Assembly (NCBI GenBank): GCA_016744295.1
Contig: JADGEQ010000035.1
Span: 1 to 64,000, forward strand
DNA length: 64,000 nucleotides
Reading direction: 5' to 3'
Source: Desulfobacteraceae bacterium
Lineage (GTDB): Bacteria > Desulfobacterota > Desulfobacteria > Desulfobacterales > Desulfobacteraceae
This document shows positions 26,331 to 38,300 of this stretch, in pieces. Every line of letters starts with the position of its first letter. Positions within the stretch are counted from its first letter, which is position 1. The position numbers and the translations under genes were made by a program. A model generated the notes under the pieces. It was not told the DNA's origin, ran no database searches, and saw nothing but the letters and a program-made list of their open reading frames with translations.

Positions 26331-29300
26331 ATGATTACAAGAATACTGAATTCAAGATTACCGTTGATGATTTATACACCTGTCAAGGTATTTGATTCCA
26401 GCTATTTTCATGCCATTTACCGGTCTGGTGCCCTGCCGGTCTTTGATACCGAGTTTTTAAGCCCTGAGGATATCCTGGAAAAGGCTTTGGTGCTTTCCAG
26501 GGAAAAGCTAAGCTTTGGTTTGAGACTGTCTGTCCATGATCATGACACCATTGTTGCCCTGAAACAAAGTAATATAGCCAACCTTGATCTTTTGATTGTT
26601 CCCCTTTCCAAGGAAGACAAGGCTGCTGACTTTTCCAATTTTTCCGATACAAAAATTATCTTTGAGATTAAGGATATTCATCTGACGGATAATATTAAGG
26701 CTGCTGATCCCCATGGGCTCATACTCAAGGGGAATGAGGCCGCGGGAAAGGTTTCCAGATATTCTTCTTTCATCCTCATGCAATGGTATTTGAAGAATTC
26801 TGATTTGCCTGTCTTTATCCATGGCGGTGTGGGCAGGTATACGGCTGCCGGTATGCTGGCTGCCGGCGTATCCGGGTTTGTCATGGACAGCCAGGTACTC
26901 CTTGCCGACGAGGCCCCTGTGTCGGAAGATTTTAAAAAGCTGCTGGCCATGGTGGATGAAGGCGATTCAACGGAAATAATTTTCCAGGACAAGGAGATCT
27001 ACCGGGTTTTTGCAAAATTAGGCACCAAGATTGTCAAGGATATCAAGCAGGAAGCTGTTCTGGTCGCCGACGCAATTGACGGGCATGAACAGATTTATCA
27101 AGCCGTTATCAACAATATAACGGCCCTGGACAATCAGGATGCCGCCTTTATCCAGTCCCTGTTTTACCTGGGACAGGACGGTATTTTTGCCAAGGAGTTT
27201 GTCCGGGAATCCACCTGCCTTGAATCCATGGTGGCCTCTTTTTTTACCGCCATTGGTCAGAATCTTGATTCGATTGATCAGTATGACCCTATTGTGCCGG
27301 ATTCAGCCTTTGCAAAGGATCAGTCCACAAAATTCCCCCTGATCCAGGGACCCATGGCCAATATTTCCGATAATGCCGAGTTTGCCGGTATGGTATTGGA
27401 GGCAGGGGCCTTACCCTTTTTTGCCGTGGGGAGTCTGCCGGCATCCCTGGCCGATGATATGATACAGATGGGGGCAGAAAAACTTTCCAATTTTGGTGCG
27501 GGTTTAGTGGGTATTGAAGCCTTTAATCCCATGGTTCACAAACATCTGGAAATGGTTAAAAAATACCGTGTGCCCTATGCCCTGTTTGCAGGTGGTATCC
27601 CCTCCCAGGTGGTTGAACTGGAAAAGGCGGGCACCAAAACCTATATGCATACCCCATCGGTTTCCATGATGGAAAATGCGCTGGAAAGCGGGTGCAAAAG
27701 ATTTATTTTCGAGGGGGGGGAGGCCGGCGGCCATGTGGGCTCCCTGTCCAGCATGGTTCTCTGGGAAGCGGCCATCGCAAAACTTGTCAATAGCTCCCGG
27801 GATTTGTCCGATATTTATCTGGTCTTTGCCGGGGGTATTACCACCTGTTTTGCTTCTTTCTTTGTTTCCGGCATGTGTTCATTCCTGGCTGCCCGGGGTG
27901 CGAAAATCGGGATCCAGGTGGGAACGGCTTATCTGTTTTCCAAGGAGATTGTTGATACCAAGGCTGTAAAAAAACAATACCAGGATATCATCATTGAAAA
28001 AGATGAAACCGTCATCATCGGCAGAAGTCTGGGGCTTGCTTCCAGAACCGCTCCCACCCGCTTTGCCCGGAAGATAGTGGAACATGAAGCCCAGATGATT
28101 GTCAACAAGGAGGGGTTAACCCAAAGAAAGCGCTCCTTTGAAAAACGGAATATCGGTTCTTTGCTCATCGGTGCCAAGGGGTTTTTGCCGGATTTTAAAC
28201 GTCCGGGAAAAGAACATTATACCTGGTTTGAAGATGGAGAACATAGGGAAAAAGGAAACTTTCTGGTGGGGGACAGTCTGGCCTTTTTTAAGGATACTCT
28301 CTCTATCAAAGATATACACAACCAGTATTTTGAAGGCAAATCCAACCTGTTCAAGCATATCAATCAGCTGGAGATTTTTTCCAGTCATAAAAGTAAGATC
28401 CAGGACGAGATTGCCGTGGTGGGCATGGGCTGCACCCTTCCCCACGCAGATACCCCGGATATACTCTGGGAAAATATATTAAATAAAAAATACTCGATCA
28501 GCGAAATGCCTGATACCCGCTTTGATAAAGATCTTTACTATAACCCGGACAGGAAGGCGGCAGACACCACCTATACCACCCTGGCCGGCCATGTGGATGA
28601 TTTTGAATTTGACAATGAACGGTTCGGATATGCCGAAGGCAAGGAAAAACAATTGTCCAGAAGCCAGAAGATGGTACTTGCCACAGCCTATAAAGCGGTT
28701 GAAAACGCAGGGATTCTGGGGGCCGATGACCAACTTGTAACCGATGATCCTGGGAGAACAGCCGTTATCATTGCCACCTGTCTTTCCAATGAACTGGGCA
28801 ATGATCTCCAGCTTAAATACTGGTATCCGGAAGTTGTTTCCATGCTGGCGAAAACCCCGGGGTATACAGCACTTTCCGATCTTGAAAAAGACAAGATCAA
28901 ACAAACCCTCCAGGAGGGGATGGAAGGGGAAAACAAGGGCTATGATCCGGTCCACGGTATCCTTTTGAACATTGAGGCCTCCAGGATTGCCCGGCACTTA
29001 GGGGTCCGTGGGGTAAACTATATTGTGGATGCAGCCTGTGCCTCTTCTGTTACCGCCATTGAAGCGGCCACAGGAGAACTTTTGTCCGGGGACCATGACC
29101 AGGTCATTGTGGGGGGGGTCAACACCCATCTGGCACCAGAATCCTTTATCGGATTTGCCAAGATGGGAACCCTGTCTGAGGTTGGTTCCTACCCCTTTGA
29201 CAACCGCGCCAGCGGGTTTGTACTGGGGGAGGGTTCCGTGGTCTTTGTTTTAAAGCGGATGAAGGATGCCATCCGGGACAAGAATAAAATTTTGGGGGTT

Positions 29301-32300
29301 ATCAATGCCATTGGGGGCAGTTCCGATGGAAAGGGCAAGGCCATTGCCGCCCCTAATCCCAAGGGACAGATCATGAGTCTGGAACGCTGTTTTGAGAATA
29401 TCCGGCCCGGGATTCTTCCCGATGATATCGGGTTTATTGAAGCCCATGGCACCTCCACCATTGTCGGAGACCAGGTGGAGCTTCAAACCCTTTCCACCAA
29501 GTACAAAAATTCCCATGCCGGGGTCAGTTCCATCAAATCCCAGATTGGCCACCTGCTGGGGTGCGCCGGGTCTGCTGGGCTTTTAAAGGCCCTGTTGGCG
29601 GTGAACAAAGGAATTTTGCCTCCCAATGGCCAGTTTAAGCGTCTGTCTGAAAGCCATGATCTTAACGGTTCTTCCCTGTACATTGTGGAAGATGCCAAAC
29701 CCTGGAAGACTGAAGATGGCAAGACCCGGAAGGCCGGGGTTTCTTCCTATGGGTTCGGGGGAATCAACTACCACATGGTTGTGGAAGAGATGACCCATCA
29801 GTATCTGCCCATGAAAAGAGATATTTTCTCGGACACGAGTTATGATTTTAATCAAGACAGAATCGTGGTGGCAGGCCTTGGGGTATTTCTTCCCGGGGCC
29901 AGCAACACCCAAGAGTTTTGGAAAAAATTATGCACCGGGGAAAAACAGCTCTCCCATATCCCAGGGACGAATTTTGACAATGATGCCTATGCCGCCTTTG
30001 ATAAAAATTCTATATATCGGCTGCCCAAGGTCAAGGCCGGTGTTGTAAAAGATTATCAGTTCAACAATCTTAAATACAGAATGCCCCCTAAGATGGTCAA
30101 ATCTGTTGAACGGGGACAGCTCTTCGGGTTGGAAGCCGCCAGCGAAGCCCTGGAATCTTGCGGGCTTTTGGCCCAGGAGGGTGCTGCCGTTAGGACCGGT
30201 GTCATCCTGGGGACCATTGCCGGGGAACGCCAGAGCAAAAATATTATCCGGGTCAGGAAAAATTTCATTGGCAATTTGATCAAAAATTATTCCGGCCTGG
30301 ATAAAAACAGGGCCAAAACCATTGCCCGGGAGATGGTGGATACCATCTGCACCCATATTCCGGAAAATAATGAGGATACCACCCCCGGACTTTTGTCCAA
30401 TATTATTTCCGGCAGGATTGCCAATTATTTTGGTCTTAACGGTCCCAACTATGTGTTGGACGCTTCCTGCGCCTCCTCAACCATTGCCATTCGAAATGCC
30501 ACAAGAAACCTGAAACAAAAGGATTTGGATTTTGTTCTGGCAGGCGGGGTTGACTGCAATTTGTATCCGGCCGTGCTCATGGCCTTTAAACGTCTGGGGC
30601 TTTTATCCGAAGGGGCCTGCAACTATTTTGACTCCCGGGCTGACGGCTATGTGATGGGGGAGGGGGCTGCCATCCATGTTTTGACCACCTATAAACGAGC
30701 CAAAGACGCGGGTATGGAGATTTTAGGAGAGATAAACGAATGCACGGTCCGTTCCAGCGTACCCGACCATCTGCTGGCACCCTCGGAACCTACCTTTGTC
30801 TCTGTCATCAATGAGGCCTATCAGAAATCCGGCATCCGCAAATCAGATATCAACCATCTGGATCTGTTTGCTTTTTCCAATATTTTTGGAGATATAATCG
30901 AAAAACAGGTGACCCAAGGGTGTTTTAAGCATTCGATGAACTGCGGTAATATCAAGCCTCAGTTTGGATATTTCAAGGCGGCCAATCCAGCGGTTGCCCT
31001 GGCCAAGTTGGTGCTCATGAGCAGCAAAGGAAAAATTTTGCCGGACCATAATTATGACCCGGAACATTCCATACTCAATGAATGTAAAATTTTGAAACCC
31101 GCCACCCAAATGAAGGCACGAATTCCGGATCAGACCTTTCGCTTTGCCGCCAATGTCAACGGTATCGGCGGAAACCACAGCCATTTGATAATAAGCTGTC
31201 TGCCCAGAACCTTAGAAGGACAAGTGGCAGCCTCTGATCAGTTCCAGCAGGTTGGGGTTGCCATTGGCCAGGCTGCTATTGGCCAGGCCGCCAATGAACA
31301 GCATTCCGGTGGCCAGCCCGTGATTGAAGCCGAATACAAAGCCGTATCAGGAGATGATCTGGTGCTGGAGGATACCTCTTATTCCGCAGATCAAAGGGGA
31401 AAGAAACTTCGCATGGTGGCCCTGCTGTCCGGTCAGGGAGCCCAGAGGCCCGGTATGATGAAAGAACTGTTCGAGGCAGATGCCCATATTCGTTCGGTTC
31501 TTGAGAAAGGAGAGGCCATCTTCAAAAATTTGCGGGGATATTCACTTTTGGAGTTGATGTTTACGGGAGGGGAGGGGCTCAATTCTACCCAGAACACCCA
31601 GCCGGCTGTTTTTCTCTCCTCTGCCGCCATCTGCAGCCGATTGGCCATGGAAGGTTTTTCTCCGGATTATTTCATCGGACATAGTGTGGGGGAATACACC
31701 GCTCTTTTTTGCTCGGGAATGCTGGGATTTGAAGATGCCATGCGCCTGATCATCAAGCGGTCGGATCTCATGTATGAGTCCACCCTAAAAGAACCCGGTA
31801 AAATCATGGTGGTCTTTAAGAATGAACGAGAGACGGCCAGTCTGATTCGCCAATCCTTTGTTTCCAATATTTATATTACCAATAAAAATAGTGAGAAACA
31901 AACCGCCGTGTCGGGCAAGGCCGAGGATATTGAAAAATTTTGCCAGTATCTGACCCAGGAGGGGGTGGTTTATAAAAAACTTAACCTTACCGGTGCCTTT
32001 CACACCCCCATGCTCAAAGAGGCCTCGGAGAAACTGAGAACCTATTTGGCTCCCCTCCAGTTTAACAATACACGGTATGGAAAGATTATTTCCAATACCC
32101 TGGCCCAGCCCTACCCGGAACAGCCTGAAGAGGTAAAGGATCTGCTGGCAAAACAGATTGTTTCTCCGGTGGAGTTCATTAAATCCATTGAGCATGTTTA
32201 TGAGTCCGGCCGAACCCATTTCATTGAAATCGGTCCAACCCGGCTGTTGGTTAACCTGCTGAAAAATATCAATGTGGGTGAATATGGTACGGCTGTATCT

Positions 32301-35300
32301 GTTGACCCCAAAGCAGGTGAGGTTGCCTCCTTTGAAGCCTGCCGCCAATACCTGCTGTCCTGCAACAGCATATTTGAGCCCAAGAGCATTGTACATCCAG
32401 CGCCCCAGGAAATTGTAGACCCACAAACAACTGCCAAAGAGGAGTTACCCATAATAGAAATGTCAGAAGACTTTGATACATTTAAACAAAACAATCAAAC
32501 CCTTGTGGACCGGATACTTTTCAAAGAGTTCCAGCACCAGAAGCGCAACTCAGCCGTTGACGCCATGGAACGCTTTAATTTCAATACCCAGTCCATTCTG
32601 ATCTCCGGTGTTTCTGTGGGATTGCCGGGCAAGGCCCGAAAGGTATTTGCCAAGGATAATTTTGATGCCATCCTCAACGGGAGAAATTTTATTGAGCCCC
32701 TGCCCATGGAAGACATGGAAAGGCTAACCGATAAAAATATCACCAAGCTTTTCAAACAGCCCGACGGCAATGCCAGGTTTGTCCAGATCACCCGAACAGA
32801 GGATGTTATTCATTTAGCCGGCCAGCTGGGGTATTTTAATCTTACCGATGAATACGGCATCAAAGAACAATATGACGTGGCCATGGCCATGGGTATTGCC
32901 GCGGGTATCGAAGCCCTCAAGGATGCCAATATACCCCTTGTGATGCAGTACAAAAAAATGAAGGGCGGCAAAACCATGATACCCGCAGGATTTGCCCTTC
33001 CCGAAGAGATGCAGGAAGAAACAGGTGTTATTATCACCTCCCTGTGGCCCAATGCGGAAACCCTGATGAAGGAGCTTGAAAAATATTATTATGAAAAATT
33101 GTTTCTCAAACCCTATGAGGAATTTGAAAAAATCTATTATTACCTCATGGAAAAGGTAGGGGATAGGGAAATCAAGGAAGAACTGACCGAGTGGTTCTTT
33201 AAGGCAAAATCCCGGAAACGGACAGATGTTGATACCTATAAGTTTGACCGGAGTTTTGTGGGCAATTATTGTCCCCTGGGATCTGCTCACCTGGCCCAGA
33301 TCATCAAGGCCAAGGGACCCAATACCCTGGTTTCCTCTGCCTGTGCTTCCACCACACTTGCCATGGGTATTGCCGAGGATTGGATCCGGGTGGGCCGTTG
33401 CAAACGGGTCCTTGTCATTGGCGGTGAAAATGCCACCTCTTCCCTGCAGAACCAGTGGGTGGGCTCGGGGTTTTTGGCCCTGGGGGCTGCCACCATTAAG
33501 AAAAGGGTCTCCGAAGGAGCAAAACCCTTTGATGAAGACCGGAACGGAACCATCCTGGGTGCTGGTGCCGTGGGTCTGGTCATCGAAGACAAGTCCAGTG
33601 CTGTCAAACGCGGCATGAACGGCCAGTGTGAGATCCTTGGAACCCACATTGCCAATTCCGCATACCACACCTATAATATTGACGTTCCCCACATGGCCAG
33701 GGAGATGAAAAAATTTATCACCAAGATGGAAAAACAGACAGGGCTTCGGAAACAAGACTATGCAGACAAGCTGCTCTTCATGTCCCATGAAACCTATACC
33801 CCGGCAAGGGGCGGCAGTGCCGATGCGGAAGTAACCGCCCTTGAAAGCACTTTTTCCAAGTATTTGAACAAAATTTGTATCTCCAATACCAAGGGATTCA
33901 CAGGTCATACCCTGGGGGCTGCTGTTGAGGATGTGGTAATGGTCAAGGCCTTGCAAAAACGAAAGGCCCCCCCCATTGCCAACCTTAAGAAAATTCCAAG
34001 CCATTTTAGGAAATTGAATTTTTCCGGCCAGGAAAAAATAGACTGTGAATATGGGTTGCATCTGTCCGCCGGGTTTGGGTCTCATTTTGCCTTTGTGTTT
34101 GTAAAACGGGTGGAAGAAAATCCCGTCAAGGGCAATCGGGTCTATCATAAATGGCTCAGAGAAATAACCGGTTCACAAAATCCTGAACTCAAAGTAATTG
34201 ACAATACCCTTTGTGTGGTTGCCGGGGGCCAGGAAACATCTTCCTTAATGCCGGAAAGAACTGACACAAAAACGCCTGCAACCCCTGACAAGAAAAAAAA
34301 TATTCCAGAGCCGGACAGGATTCCTGCTTTCGCAGCGGCACCTGCAATGGTAGCGGCACCTGCTCGGGCATCAAGTTCTGTCCTGGAACCTTCCGCCATC
34401 CCCGTGGCAAAGGTAAAACAGATCATTGCCGAGCAGACCGGGTATGCCTCGGACATGCTGGAGGATGACCTGGACCTGGAAGCCGATTTGGGAATTGACA
34501 CGGTAAAGCAGGTAGAAATATTTGCCAAAATAGCCTCCACCTTCGATTTTCCAGTGCCCGATGATTTAAAACTCAGGGATTTGAACACCATTGAAAAGCT
34601 GGGGGCCTATGTGGCAGACCGGGTGGATATTCCTGTTGCTCCCGTTGACACTGCTACCCCCGAAGTTCCGGTATCCATTTCTAACCAAGGCTCCACACCC
34701 GTGGCATCCCCTGCCCATGCCATTGAAACGGTCAAAGCAGTGATTGCCGAGCAGACCGGGTATGCCTCGGACATGCTGGAGGATGACCTTGACCTGGAAG
34801 CCGACCTGGGAATTGACACGGTAAAACAGGTGGAAATATTTGCCAAAATAGCCTCCACCTTTGGTTTTTCCGTGCCCGATGATTTGAAACTCAGGGATTT
34901 GAACACCATTGAAAAGCTGGCCGCCTATATTGGTACCCGGGTGGCTGCTGGCCCGGCTTCAGTCCCTCCGGATGTTGATCCTTCTGCTTCACAATCTCGG
35001 GAAACTTCTGCCGGAGCTGATAATGCGGGTTCGGTTCATGCTGGAGCGATTAATGCCATTGAAACGGTCAAAGCGGTGATTGCTGAACAGACCGGGTATT
35101 CAGTAGACATGCTGGAAGATGATTTGGACCTGGAAGCTGATCTTGGAATTGACACGGTAAAACAGGTGGAAATATTTGCCAAGGTAGCTTCTACCTTTGG
35201 TTTTTCCGTACCCGATGACCTGAAACTAAGGGACTTGAATACAATTGCCAAACTGGCCGATTATATCCGTTCCAGAACCAGTACCCCCCCTCCGGAAATA

Positions 35301-38300
35301 GATCCAGACCCTGCTGGGCCCGTTGATCCTGGCGGGCCCGCTGCTAGTGGCGGATCTGGTACGAATGGTGCATTGGCTAATGGCGGACCTGCTCCAATGG
35401 TCGGTACTCTCAGTGAAGCAGCCGGTCAAACAGCCGGTAATAATGCTGGAGCGGTTAATGCCATTGAAACGGTGCGGAAGGTGATTGCCCAGCAGACCGG
35501 GTATGCAACGGATATGCTGGAAGAGACCCTTGACCTGGAAGCCGACCTTGGAATTGACACGGTAAAACAGGTGGAAATATTTGCCAAGGTAGCTTCCACC
35601 TTTGGTTTTTCCGTGCCCGATGACTTGAAACTCAGGGATTTGAACACCATTGAAAAGCTGGCCGCCTATATTCATCAGAGAACCCGGGCGGTTGCTCCCC
35701 CGGAAAAAGAGATTATTCCGGTTACCGGGTCCGGAACCCAGTCGGTTTCCGGTGCCGACGCTGTCGTGACCGAAAGCACATCCGCCAAGGATGTGTTTCC
35801 CGATGTGAGTTCACCCATCAAGCGCCTGGTGGTGCGGGTGGATGAATCTCAGATGCCAAAACCCTCTGGCATGGATTTTAAGGGGAAGAAAATTCTGGTC
35901 TCCCTGGATACCCACGGATTTGCTGCTGCCGTTATTAAGCGGATCAAGCGTCTTGGCGGAGAAGTCATCACCATGGGTGCAAAAAATGCAAAGAATCCCG
36001 TGGATTTTGATTTGGATCTCACTGATATACGGGGCATGGAAGCAAAACTTATAGCCTTTAAAGACAAAACCCCGGAGTTGAACGGTTTTATCCATCTGGC
36101 CCCTTTGGATTATTATTTTAACGGTAAGGGAACAGGTGTTGCCCCTGGTCAATCGGGCCAAGCGGATCAATTGGACCAAGCGGACCAGGAGCTGAACACC
36201 ACCATAAAGTCAGCCTTTGTTTTGATTAAAAGTTTGTTTGAAACCCTGGACAACAAGGGCAATATCCTGGGGACCATTACCTTTGACTCTGTGATCTTTC
36301 CCTATTATTCCGAAGGCGGAACAATTCATCCCATGTTTGCCGGGTTGTCAGGCCTTATGAAAACTGTGAACAAGGAGATGGAAGATACCATGGTCAAGGT
36401 GGTGGATTTTTCCTATAAGCAGCCGAAAAAGAGCATATCCAGGATTGCTGATTTGTTCATTGGCGAATTGTTGTCCCAAGACAAACGGTGCGAGGTGGGC
36501 TATAAAAATAAAAAGCGCTATGTCCTTTCCATGCACCAGAGTATTGCAGACAAAAGTCAGAGGATAGTTTCTAAAAATGACACCCTGCTGGTAACCGGCG
36601 GTGCCGGGGGAATTACCTATGAGATTTTAAAAAAGGTGGTTCAGACCTATGGGGTCAATCTGGTCATCCTGGATATCAATGATATCTATGCCACCGCCCC
36701 GAAATATCTGGAGAAGTCATCCACCCAGCCAGAACTCATGGGGTTGCTTCGAGCAGACATGCCCGGAGTGAAGCCCGTTGAAATCAAACGGGCTCTGGAC
36801 CGGCTGACCCGGGTTCGCCAGTCCATTGAAAATATAGAATACTTCCAATCCCTGGGAGTTCAGGTGGATTACAAATGTGTGGATGTCACGGATTTTAAGG
36901 CCGTGAAAAAAGCGGTGAACTCCTGTGAGCGTATTGACGGCATTTTCCATGCAGCCGGCATGGAGATGAGTCAGTTTATTCCCAAAAAAGAGCTCTGGTC
37001 CTTTGAACTGGTGGTGGATGTCAAGGTTAAGGGCATGCGCAATCTGCTTCGTGCGGCCAAGGACCACGACTATAAATACTTTTTCACCTTTTCCTCGGTC
37101 ACGGCAAGGTTTGGCAACCAGGGGCAGGTGGATTACACGGCTGCCAATGATTTTCTTGGTAAAACTCTGTTTATGGAAAAACAGCGCCATCCGGAAAGAA
37201 CCTATAAGGTTTATGCCTGGACAGCCTGGGGCGGGGTGGGAATGGCCACCAATCCAACGGTGAAAAAAGTTTTGGAAGACCGGGGAATTCAGTTTCTGCC
37301 CATGGATCAGGGGGTGAAGTTTTTCATGGCCGATCTTTTGGACAAGACAGAATCTGAAATGGTTTTTTCCGGTCTGGATTATGACTTTGACATTGACGGG
37401 CTTCTGGGTGATCCTGCTGATAAACCCTTTCCTTTTCTGGATGATATTGTTGAACAGACAAGTTCCAGCGTGACCTATTCCAGGGTTCTGGATCTGAAGC
37501 GGGATATCTTCCTTAACGACCATACCATGGGAGATGTTCCCCTGTTTCTCGGATCCACCGGCATTGAGACCATGGGTCAGGTGGCCGCCTCATTGTCCGG
37601 GGGCAATAGGCACTTTACGGGTTTGTCGGATTTTTCCATTCCCTATGGAATAAAACTGCTCAAGGGACGTCCAAAAGAGTTGTTGATCCAGGCAAATAAG
37701 GCAGGTGAAAATACCTTTGATTGCAATATTTCCTCTCTGTTCAAAAATCCCATGGGTGTTGTCATGGGGGATCCCAAACGTCATTACCAGGGAACCTATC
37801 GGTTTGCAGAAAAACCCCTTGCCCCCAAGAAGATTGATCTGCCAGAATTCTCTCCTGTCTCCTTTGAGGGGGATATTGAAACCCTGGTTTATCATCCCAA
37901 TCGGCTGTTCATGTTCGGGCTCTTCGGCACCATCACTCAGATTAACTCCTTTGACGGCACCACTCTGATTACCACCCTTTCAGACAAGAGTACTGCCGAG
38001 TTCTTTAAAGGGGTGACAGATCCCCGATTTGTTGCAGCGCCTATACTGGTGGATGCCATGTTCCAGACCGGTGGCCTTCTGGAGTTTTTCACCAGTTCCA
38101 GAACCGTATTGCCCTACAAAATTCATTCCATGAATTTTTATGGAAATATCCAAAGGAACCGTTCCTACTATTGCATCACCCGGAAAACAACTTCTGGAGA
38201 GGAAACAAATACCTATGATTTGATGCTGACAGATGAAAAGGGTAACCTCTGTGTGGAAATCCTAGGGTTTGAAATGGTAAAACTCAACCAGCTGGCCCTG

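Noticed and set aside
32814..34148. Long open frame (444 codons) on the minus strand inside the megasynthase
   Set aside because: It is a shadow of the high-GC coding strand, has no ribosome site, and its sequence has no protein family character.
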